This document shows positions 52,296-59,147 of a DNA stretch of 64,000 nt, piece after piece. The notes beneath the pieces were generated by a model. It was given only the letters and a program-made list of their open reading frames with translations, made no database searches and was not told the origin of the DNA. A program made the position numbers and the translations under genes. Every line of letters begins with the position of its first letter. Within the stretch, counting starts at the first letter, position 1. This DNA comes from JAVBPE01 sp031549865 (GTDB taxonomy: Bacteria > Bacillota_I > Bacilli_A > Acholeplasmatales > Anaeroplasmataceae). The stretch spans positions 1-64,000 of the forward strand of contig JAVBPE010000011.1 of NCBI GenBank assembly GCA_031549865.1, read 5' to 3'.

Positions 52296-52565
52296 AAAAA
52301 TTAATTCTAATCCCTTTGTAATCAAAGAGAATACACCTACCACAACAACATATAAAATTTTGTCAATAAATTTTGCCACAATAACAAATAGATTGCTAGT
52401 ATCCTCTACGACTGTTGGAAGAACTATATCTTCACTAATAATAATTTCGCTATCAGTTATCTCACTACTAGCTGCTGATGCATTACTATTAGAAAACAAG
52501 CTTCCTACAATAAGTCCAATAGAGAATAAAAGAACAATTAATAATATCATTGTTTTTTTATTCAT
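52287..52565 (-). CDS. small protein with signal-like and C-terminal membrane helices
   Basis: Unrecognised 92-residue protein. An N-terminal hydrophobic segment (KKTMILLIVLLFSIGLIVGSLF) ends in Ser/Asn/Ala as if for cleavage, an acidic middle (SEITDSEIIISEDI) follows, and a second hydrophobic part (about 60-90) ends the chain. I start at the ATG at 52565 (MNKKTMILL), with GGGTGAGA upstream; the longer frame adds nine residues. It lies 46 bases after gpr, has no visible promoter and shares gpr's terminator, so it is probably made in the forespore. In B. subtilis spoIIP follows gpr; this protein shows no amidase domain. Confidence 0.65.
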   Translation of the reverse strand: MNKKTMILLIVLLFSIGLIVGSLFSNSNASAASSEITDSEIIISEDIVLPTVVEDTSNLFVIVAKFIDKILYVVVVGVFSLITKGLELIFGI

Positions 52566-52610
52566 AATCTCACCCACAATAAGTATATTCAAAGTATTTG
52601 TTGATATTTG

Positions 52611-53468
52611 TTAATTTAAGTCATGTACGCTAATATTAATTGCTCTTGATATAACTTCTGCAATATCTTCTATCTTTTGATCTATTTCTTTCAATGTCAA
52701 AAAGAAACTTGGAAATTCTATATTATTAATTTGGCTAACAATATCTTTTTTATTTTCAACCTTAATATTATCTACAATTTCATTTCTTATACATTCAATG
52801 TCGACTACAGTTGGTATTCCAATAGCAACAACATTTGTATTCAAAGTTCTACTTGAAAGTTCTTTTCTTGTATTACCAACTCCACTTCCAGGTGATATAC
52901 CTGCAGAAGTAACTTGAATGCTCTTTGCCACGCGGTGGATACTTCTTGAAGCTAAAGCATCAATTACGATTACAAGTTTTGGTTTTATTCTACCAACAAT
53001 ACTTGATATAATATCTGATGTTTCCATTCCTGTCTGTGCCATTACTCCAGGGGCCAAGGCAATTACTCGTCCAAAATTATCAATCTCATCATCAAGTTCA
53101 AACATATGGTTTGTTACTATGATTCGTTCAATTACAGATGGTCCCAAGCTATCTGGAGTTATTTTAGTATTACCTAAACCTACAATAAATACTTTATCAT
53201 TCTTTTTTATTTTAAAATGAAGTAATAGTTCTTTAATAATATTACTAAGAATAGTCACTACTTTTTCTTCTTCATCATGAATTGCTTCAATAAAAGAATC
53301 AGTTTGAATAGTATAATATAATCCAGGATTTTTATGAACTTTTTTAGCTTCTTCTTCATCTAACACTATCTTATTTACTATACAATCATTTATATTTTTT
53401 TCATATTCTTTATGAAAACTTTTGCTTATTTCTTCTATTGCTAAATCTGTTCTACCATATTTTTTCAT
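52611..53468 (-). CDS. gpr: germination protease GPR
   Basis: A25-family aspartic-type endopeptidase that degrades small acid-soluble spore proteins on germination. The N-terminal RTDLAIE matches the propeptide cleavage region, then VGLGNTKITPDSLGP, ALAPGVMAQTGMETSDII, VIVIDALASRSI, TSAGISPGSGVGNTRKEL and GIPTVVDI are the conserved core. 285 aa against 368 in B. subtilis; the C-terminal part and loops are shorter. Its substrates (SASPs) are not in this window. A sigma-F-like promoter lies upstream, back to back with the rpsT promoter. Confidence 0.94.
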   Translation of the reverse strand: MKKYGRTDLAIEEISKSFHKEYEKNINDCIVNKIVLDEEEAKKVHKNPGLYYTIQTDSFIEAIHDEEEKVVTILSNIIKELLLHFKIKKNDKVFIVGLGNTKITPDSLGPSVIERIIVTNHMFELDDEIDNFGRVIALAPGVMAQTGMETSDIISSIVGRIKPKLVIVIDALASRSIHRVAKSIQVTSAGISPGSGVGNTRKELSSRTLNTNVVAIGIPTVVDIECIRNEIVDNIKVENKKDIVSQINNIEFPSFFLTLKEIDQKIEDIAEVISRAINISVHDLN

Positions 53469-53499
53469 TATATCTTGCCTTTCAGTCTATTTATTAATT

Positions 53500-53527
53500 A
53501 TTTTTACCTAATTATAAAAAAACATAC
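53500..53527 (-). promoter_or_regulatory. sigma-F-like promoter of gpr
   Basis: Minus strand GTATG (53523-53527), 14 bp, GGTAAAAAT (53500-53508), against the sigma-F pattern GYATA-N15-GGnnAnAnT. The -10 is a full match. B. subtilis gpr is read by sigma-F and sigma-G. Confidence 0.5.
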
Positions 53528-53557
53528 AAAATAATCGATATTATTTTCAATTTTATC

Positions 53558-53586
53558 TTGATTATTTTTTCCGATTTTGATATAAT
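53558..53586 (+). promoter_or_regulatory. sigma-A promoter of rpsT
   Basis: TTGATT (53558-53563), 17 bp, TATAAT (53581-53586), with extended TG at 53578-53579. About 30 bp before the ATG. Confidence 0.75.
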
Positions 53587-53615
53587 AGGAAAGCGTGAAT
53601 GATGGAGGTGAAATC

Positions 53616-53876
53616 ATGGCAAACATTAAACAACAAATCAAACGTGTTAAAACAAATGAAAAAGCTAGACAAAGAAATGTTGCATTCAAATCAGGAATGA
53701 AAACTGCTATCAAAGCTGTATTCACTGCTGTAACAAATAAAAACACTGAAGCTGCTGCTGCTGCATTATCTATAGCATATAAAAAATTAGACAAAGCTCA
53801 AGCTAAAGGCATCGTTCATAAAAATTTCGTTGCAAGAAAAAAATCAGAACTTTCTAAAGCTGTTAATACTCTATAA
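53616..53876 (+). CDS. rpsT: 30S ribosomal protein S20
   Basis: Primary 16S rRNA-binding protein. The 86 residues follow S20: MANIKQQIKRVKTNEKARQRNVAFKSGMKTAIKAVF, then AAAALSIAYKKLDKAQAKGIVHKNFVARKKSELSKAVN. The ATG at 53616 is chosen because GGAGGTGA lies six bases before it; an in-frame ATG at 53595 is upstream of that site. Codon choice differs from neighbours, with more GCT and AAA, as expected for a highly expressed gene. It lies between holA and gpr as in Bacillus. Confidence 0.97.
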   Translation: MANIKQQIKRVKTNEKARQRNVAFKSGMKTAIKAVFTAVTNKNTEAAAAALSIAYKKLDKAQAKGIVHKNFVARKKSELSKAVNTL

Positions 53877-53889
53877 TATTATATATTTG

Positions 53890-53917
53890 AAAAAAAAGAC
53901 AATAGTCTTTTTTTTTG
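53890..53917 (+). terminator. rpsT terminator
   Basis: AAAAAAAGAC/GTCTTTTTTT stem (53891-53900, 53905-53914), loop AATA, strong T-run. Confidence 0.85.
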
Positions 53918-53922
53918 CTTTA

Positions 53923-53951
53923 TAAAAAAAATATCTACTTAATAGATATTT
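53923..53951 (-). terminator. holA terminator
   Basis: AAATATCTA/TAGATATTT stem (53929-53937, 53943-53951), touching the holA stop codon; seven U follow on the minus strand. Confidence 0.75.
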
Positions 53952-54892
53952 TATCTTAATAAATATAATTGCAATCCCAAATCAGCATCAGTTTTACCCA
54001 TTTTAATGTCATTTTCTAAATCAGATAATAAATTAACATTTAATTCAATATCTGATAAACTTGATTCAGAAGCATTTTTCATCATATAATACGCCCTTCC
54101 GGCTTTAACATTATAGATTCGTGCGATATCATCTTTTCCCATACCACCAATTATAAGTTTTTTTACTGCATAAATTTCTTGAAATTTATTCAATAACATT
54201 GAAATAATATACATTTCTTTTGCACTTTGACTTGTCATATCAATACATACATGCATTGCTCTTTGCTTATCTTTTTTCAAGACTGCTGTTACAAGTTCAT
54301 AAACGTTTGTTTCCAAATTTTTAGGAACTAATATATCAACATCTTTTCTTGTTACTCGTCTTTGATCAAAACAATATGATTTTAGTTTCTCAATTTCAAC
54401 ATTTAAATTAGATACATTATCTACTTCAGAAACCAAAAGCTCAATTGCATCTTTTTCAATAACATATCCAGCTTTAGAAAAATTATTAAATGCTATTGAT
54501 GATAGGTCACTTTCTCCACAAATGAATTTAACATAATTAGTAAGTTTACTCATTTGTTTAAAAATACTATTAGATTCATCCACTTTCTTAGAAAAAACAA
54601 TAATTAAAACTGTACTCTTAGATGGTCGTTTTAAATAATCTAAAAAATTATTGATATATTTTTCATTTATCGTATCAGATAATAATATTTGTGAATTTTT
54701 AACAATTAAACACTTATATTCTGTTAAAAATGGAATAGTTTGAATAGATTCTAATAAAGTAAGAATTGATTCATCTTCTAAGTCAATTACTGTCTCATCA
54801 AATGAAGCATTAATGTTCTTTTCAATAGATTCGATTTGAGTGGAAATTTGGTCATAATCATCACCATAAATTAAAAAATTTAAATCTTTCAT
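53951..54892 (-). CDS. holA: DNA polymerase III delta subunit
   Basis: Clamp-loader subunit that opens the beta sliding clamp. 313 residues: NFLIYGDDYDQISTQIESIEKN at the start, TIPFLTEYKCLIVKNS, and the C-terminal helical region (YELVTAVLKKDKQRAMHVC...ISMLLNKFQEIYAVKKLIIGGMGKDDIARIYNVKAGRAYYMMKNA) that matches HolA/YqeN. It is diverged, as usual for this family, but its place between comEC and rpsT supports the call. It has its own extended -10 promoter. Confidence 0.92.
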   Translation of the reverse strand: MKDLNFLIYGDDYDQISTQIESIEKNINASFDETVIDLEDESILTLLESIQTIPFLTEYKCLIVKNSQILLSDTINEKYINNFLDYLKRPSKSTVLIIVFSKKVDESNSIFKQMSKLTNYVKFICGESDLSSIAFNNFSKAGYVIEKDAIELLVSEVDNVSNLNVEIEKLKSYCFDQRRVTRKDVDILVPKNLETNVYELVTAVLKKDKQRAMHVCIDMTSQSAKEMYIISMLLNKFQEIYAVKKLIIGGMGKDDIARIYNVKAGRAYYMMKNASESSLSDIELNVNLLSDLENDIKMGKTDADLGLQLYLLR

Positions 54893-54912
54893 TTAAAAAC
54901 ACCTCAAGGTTC

Positions 54913-54921
54913 ATTATATCA
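54913..54921 (-). promoter_or_regulatory. extended -10 promoter of holA
   Basis: TGATATAAT (TATAAT at 54913-54918), about 20 bp before the holA ATG, in the gap after comEC. Confidence 0.55.
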
Positions 54922-54950
54922 TAATTAAGTAACAAGTAGGCAATTTATTT

Positions 54951-57086
54951 TTATTTTTTTGTTGAAATGTAGAGTTCATTTTTCCAAATTGAAATAATAA
55001 TTGTTTTATTTAAGCTTGTCATATAAACTTTATACTTTTTAAGCCTATCTATGGTTTCAATAGAAGGTAAATTATATGAATTATTCAATCCTACACTTAT
55101 TATCGCATAATCAGGCTTTACATTATTTAAAAATAAATTACTGCTTGAGGTATTTGAACCATGATGTGATACTTTTAAAAAATCACTTTTTAAATATTCA
55201 TTATATTTGCTTATTAATTCTTTTTCTTCATCAGCTTCCATATCCCCGGTAAATAAAAAAATATAATTTTCTAACTCAAACCTTAAAACTATACTTATAT
55301 TATTAATATTCTTGTTTTCATTAATAGGTCCTAAAACTTCAATTTTCAGTGAATTTATGTATATAGAATCTCCACTAACTACAGTTTGAAAGTTATAATA
55401 TTCTTTATTTAAATAGTCATAATGATCGAATTTTGATATAATAATATTTTTAACATTAAAATTATGCAATATTTCGTTCAAACTTCCAATATGGTCATCA
55501 TGCGAATGAGTTAAAATTAAATAATCAATTGTATCTATTTTTTTGCTTTTTAAAAACTCAATATTATTATACGTATCAATCAAAATTGTTCCTTTATTAT
55601 GAGCAAGTTTTATCAGTGTACTATCACCTTGTCCAACATCGATAAAATATATGTGGCTAATTGGATCTAAATAATTAATATTTAATAAAAATATCAAATA
55701 GAATATTAAAAGAAAAAACCATCTCTTCTTAAATCTATTTTTACTAAGTTGAAATAAAAGAATAAATGTAATTATATAATAGATAAATATATAGTTGAAA
55801 CTAATATATCCAAAATTAACATTTAAAATTTCAATATTTCCGAGTGCTATCATTAATTGATCATAAAATAAAAAAACAAAATCTAGAATTGGACTTAAAA
55901 ATGGGAATAACATTAGAATATAACAAATAGGCAATATTAGATAAGTAAAAATTATAAGTAAAAATGGTGATATAATTAATGATAAAAAATTATAACTAAA
56001 ATTTTGATTAATAGTTAATGGAAATGTAATAAGGCATGACAATAATGGTACCAAAAGATTATTTGATATCTTACTTTTTTTAATATTTCCAGAAAAAATT
56101 ATTAACATATAAGAAATAATAAAACTAAATTGAAAAGATGATTTATAAATATTTTTAGGATTAATTATTATTATTAATATAAAAACAATGGATATTATAT
56201 CAAGTTTTGTATATTTTAAATCTAATTTTTTAAATAAATTATTCAAAAATAGCATTAAAAAAGCTCTCATTGCACTTATTGGAGATCCAATAATTATGAT
56301 GTAGAGTGCTATTACAAATAAAGATAAAAATGAAATCAAATCATCTTTATAAAATATTTTTGACAAAATGTATTTAAATATCTTATGCAAATATAAAATA
56401 TGAAATCCAGAGATGGCAAAAATATGCAAAATATACAATTCTTTTGCATAATTCGTTGTATCGACAGTCGCACTATCGCTATACGAAAAAACAAGCAATT
56501 TTATATATTTGAAACTATTTTCCTCTAAACGATTTTGATAAAATTTCATTACAATATATTTAATTTTATTTAAAGTAAATTCTGATTTTAAATAGTTTAT
56601 CGATTTACACTTAAAAATATAATATATATTGTCATTATTGAGATAAGCTTTATAGTCAAATGCACCTTGAAATTTTTGCTCGCTTGGACTTGTAAAATTT
56701 CCTTTCATTTGTAATATGTCACCAACTTCATAGTTAAAATTTTGATAAATATATATCAAAATAATTTCTTTTTGGTATTTTCCTTTTAAAACATAAAAAT
56801 TATCATCTTTTTTTTCTATTTCAAGAATTTTAACATCGATATCAGTTATAGAAATATCTATTTTAGATTTTTTATTTATTGAAAAGAAATACAAAGAAAT
56901 AATTAATATTACCAAGAAAAATATATATTTATTGCTCATTTTAATAACTAAAAAAAGCGAATATATAATAGTAAAAATAAAGAAATATTTAACTTTAAAA
57001 CTTATTGCCACTAAGACAATTAAAAAAACATATAAATGTAATCTATCATAAATATGTTTTTTGTTTAATTGTTTCAAAGTCTGCAT
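54951..57086 (-). CDS. comEC: DNA uptake channel ComEC
   Basis: Membrane channel that passes single-stranded DNA into the cell during transformation. An N-terminal OB fold (about 75-150), the competence transmembrane domain (ILHIFAISGFHILYLHKIF, with SPISAMRAFLMLFLNN) and a C-terminal metallo-beta-lactamase domain (HIYFIDVGQGDSTLIKL, LTHSHDDHIGSL, FTGDMEADEE, VSHHGSNTSSSNLFL). All metal ligands are kept, so the nuclease-like domain may be active. 711 aa against 776 in B. subtilis. It overlaps comEA by 41 bases; comEB is absent. Start ATG with AGGTAT upstream inside comEA. Confidence 0.95.
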   Translation of the reverse strand: MQTLKQLNKKHIYDRLHLYVFLIVLVAISFKVKYFFIFTIIYSLFLVIKMSNKYIFFLVILIISLYFFSINKKSKIDISITDIDVKILEIEKKDDNFYVLKGKYQKEIILIYIYQNFNYEVGDILQMKGNFTSPSEQKFQGAFDYKAYLNNDNIYYIFKCKSINYLKSEFTLNKIKYIVMKFYQNRLEENSFKYIKLLVFSYSDSATVDTTNYAKELYILHIFAISGFHILYLHKIFKYILSKIFYKDDLISFLSLFVIALYIIIIGSPISAMRAFLMLFLNNLFKKLDLKYTKLDIISIVFILIIIINPKNIYKSSFQFSFIISYMLIIFSGNIKKSKISNNLLVPLLSCLITFPLTINQNFSYNFLSLIISPFLLIIFTYLILPICYILMLFPFLSPILDFVFLFYDQLMIALGNIEILNVNFGYISFNYIFIYYIITFILLFQLSKNRFKKRWFFLLIFYLIFLLNINYLDPISHIYFIDVGQGDSTLIKLAHNKGTILIDTYNNIEFLKSKKIDTIDYLILTHSHDDHIGSLNEILHNFNVKNIIISKFDHYDYLNKEYYNFQTVVSGDSIYINSLKIEVLGPINENKNINNISIVLRFELENYIFLFTGDMEADEEKELISKYNEYLKSDFLKVSHHGSNTSSSNLFLNNVKPDYAIISVGLNNSYNLPSIETIDRLKKYKVYMTSLNKTIIISIWKNELYISTKK

Positions 57087-57657
57087 TTTTTATACCTAAT
57101 AAAATAGTTTTTAAAATATCATAACTAGTAATTTTGCCATACGATTTAATATAATCTATGATTTTTTGTCCCCTAACTTCTCCAATGCCTGGTAACTGCA
57201 TTAGTTCTTTTAAAGACGCTGTATTTATACATATTCTCAATTCTACTTCACTTATAGAAGTTTGATTAAAATATTCTGTCGAATTAATTAATGTTGGATT
57301 TGAAATAGTAATTGTTGATGTGATAGTGACCTTACTAGGAACATAATAGGATTGTCCATCTTCTAATTTCTGAGCCAAATTTATATTGTTTATATCAGAA
57401 GTGTTTGTTAATCCAGCTAGTTCAATTAGTTTTATTAAAGTAAAATTATTGGATACTTTATATACTCCCGTTCTTTTCACATCTCCCTTTATCTCTACAT
57501 ATATCATACTAAATAATTCATCTGCAAAAAAATAACTACTATCATTCTTCTCTTCTAAAATAGTATCATTATTTAAAAAACTTTTAATATTATTAGAAAA
57601 TATTAATAATATAATCCCTAATATAATACAAATAATTGTTATAATAATTTTCTTCAT
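57046..57657 (-). CDS. comEA: DNA-uptake receptor ComEA
   Basis: Membrane-anchored DNA-binding protein that captures incoming double-stranded DNA for ComEC. N-terminal membrane helix (3-23), an SLBB-like oligomerisation domain (about 48-110; YVEIKGDVKRTGVYKVSNNFTLIKLIELAGL), a short linker and a C-terminal helix-hairpin-helix pair (INTASLKELMQLPGIGEVRGQKIIDYIKSYGKI). 203 aa, normal. AGAGGTGAT before the ATG. With comEC it suggests, but does not prove, that the organism can be transformed. Confidence 0.95.
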   Translation of the reverse strand: MKKIIITIICIILGIILLIFSNNIKSFLNNDTILEEKNDSSYFFADELFSMIYVEIKGDVKRTGVYKVSNNFTLIKLIELAGLTNTSDINNINLAQKLEDGQSYYVPSKVTITSTITISNPTLINSTEYFNQTSISEVELRICINTASLKELMQLPGIGEVRGQKIIDYIKSYGKITSYDILKTILLGIKNADFETIKQKTYL

Positions 57658-57784
57658 TTCATCACCTCTACCATAATATATAGCTGTTTAACTATCTTTT
57701 ACTTAAATAAAATGGAAAATTTGTGAAAAATAAAATATTGAAACAAATAATAATATATAATGATATTGTAAACGGAGGTCAATT

Positions 57785-58561
57785 ATGGAATTTATAATAA
57801 TTATTGCCATATTCATTTTCATATATTTTGGTTATAAAGAAAATCAAAAGAAAAACGAAAGAATAAGAAAAGAAAACGAAGAAAAAGATTCTGATTATGT
57901 AAAATATACTAATAAAAAGAAAACAAACGAACAAAATACTGAAGAAAAAGAAGATTATCATTTTAACAAAAAAACTGAGGAAGTAAAAAATACAACTAAA
58001 CCTATCTTTAATTATGATGATATTATTGAAGAAAAAGAACCTATAAATCATTTAAATAATTTTGCTAAAGAAATTGGTTTCACTAGCAAAGAAACATTCT
58101 TATTATTGATTTTAGATGAATACAAAAGAGAAATTGAAAAAATGCATCCTAATGATTTAGTTTTTGCATCTACTGCTTATGCTGGCGAATATCGTTTTAA
58201 GACACCTGCCTATGATGGTGCTATTAGAATATTAGACACTCATAAATTAGTTGTATTTGAAGCCAAAATATTAACGCCTGCTGATGAAATATTCAAAGAA
58301 TTTTATTTTAATAAAGATGATGATATTAAAATTTCCATGATAATTGATTTGAATAATAAAGTTTTAGATTTGCTAATTGTAAAACAAAAACTTGATGGCT
58401 CATTTAAAGAAATTGGAAATTACTTATATAATTATCCTCAGATGACTATAAGAAACTTTGGCACATCACAATTTTCTTACTTACATGCATCAAAATTATG
58501 TGATAAATTACAAAAAATGTTATCAGTTAAAATACCAGATTTAAATGATTTATTTAAATAA
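57785..58561 (+). CDS. hypothetical N-terminally anchored protein
   Basis: Unrecognised 258-residue protein. One N-terminal membrane helix (EFIIIIAIFIFIYFGY) and a 75-residue linker that is very rich in Lys, Glu and Asn precede a folded domain (about 85-258) with mixed helix and strand: LLILDEYKREIEKMHPNDLVFASTAYAGEYRFKTPAYDG, RILDTHKLVVFEAKIL and DDIKISMIIDLNNKVLDLLIVKQKL. The strand pattern could be a PH-like or other sensory fold, but I cannot name it. GGAGGTC precedes the ATG. It is transcribed away from comEA and ended by a strong terminator. Confidence 0.7.
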   Translation: MEFIIIIAIFIFIYFGYKENQKKNERIRKENEEKDSDYVKYTNKKKTNEQNTEEKEDYHFNKKTEEVKNTTKPIFNYDDIIEEKEPINHLNNFAKEIGFTSKETFLLLILDEYKREIEKMHPNDLVFASTAYAGEYRFKTPAYDGAIRILDTHKLVVFEAKILTPADEIFKEFYFNKDDDIKISMIIDLNNKVLDLLIVKQKLDGSFKEIGNYLYNYPQMTIRNFGTSQFSYLHASKLCDKLQKMLSVKIPDLNDLFK

Positions 58562-58564
58562 ATA

Positions 58565-58605
58565 AAAAGGTCCCTAGCAATTGAACACTTTTGCAGGGAC
58601 CTTTT
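58565..58605 (+). terminator. terminator of the hypothetical gene
   Basis: Perfect 11-bp stem AAAAGGTCCCT/AGGGACCTTTT (58565-58575, 58595-58605) with an inner GCAA/TTGC arm (one bulged A). The most GC-rich hairpin in the window. Confidence 0.85.
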
Positions 58606-58610
58606 ACACT

Positions 58611-59144
58611 TTATAAAATTATACTATCAATTAATTCTTTATTTAAATTAAAAATTTGAATTTTCTTTTCATCCATAATTCCATATGAGGCAATTCCATC
58701 TCCTTTAGGGATTGAGATTGAGCCAGGATTAAGATAAATAATTCCATTGATTTTTTCTATTTGATGAATATGAGTATGTCCATATAAAACTAAATCAACA
58801 GATTCTTTTGTTGGCTCACTAGGATTAATAAAATGACCATGCGTTAATAAAATTTTAAGATTTGTATTTAAAATAAAATCATCATTTAATTTAAAATCTA
58901 ATACCATCTCATCAACATAAGCATCACAATTCCCTTTAATACTAATAATATTATCTTTATAAGAGTTTAAGATTTTGATAACTTCTTTAGGATTATATGA
59001 GCTTGGTAAATCATTTCTTGGACCATGATAAAGTATATCTCCTAAGCAAATAATTTTATCACATTTGGATTCATTAAATATCTCTATTATTTTTTTTATA
59101 GGATCAAGTGCACCGTGAATGTCTGATATAACTAAGTATCTCAT
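58611..59144 (-). CDS. yfcE: YfcE family phosphodiesterase
   Basis: A 177-residue Mn-dependent phosphodiesterase. It follows E. coli YfcE closely: ISDIHGALDPIKKI, CLGDILYHGPRNDLPSSYNPKEVI, KGNCDAYVDE, LLTHGHFINPSE and LYGHTHIHQIEKINGIIYLNPGSISIPKG. YfcE cleaves model phosphodiesters; its natural substrate is unknown. It begins three bases after the SNF2 gene, with AGGAG in that gene's end, so the two are one operon. The GPRNDLP loop separates it from the ysnB-like protein at 17.2 kb. Confidence 0.93.
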   Translation of the reverse strand: MRYLVISDIHGALDPIKKIIEIFNESKCDKIICLGDILYHGPRNDLPSSYNPKEVIKILNSYKDNIISIKGNCDAYVDEMVLDFKLNDDFILNTNLKILLTHGHFINPSEPTKESVDLVLYGHTHIHQIEKINGIIYLNPGSISIPKGDGIASYGIMDEKKIQIFNLNKELIDSIIL

Positions 59145-59147
59145 TTA

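Noticed and set aside
53504..53794. Minus-strand frame across rpsT
   Set aside because: Antisense shadow of the clear S20 gene; it also overlaps both promoters.
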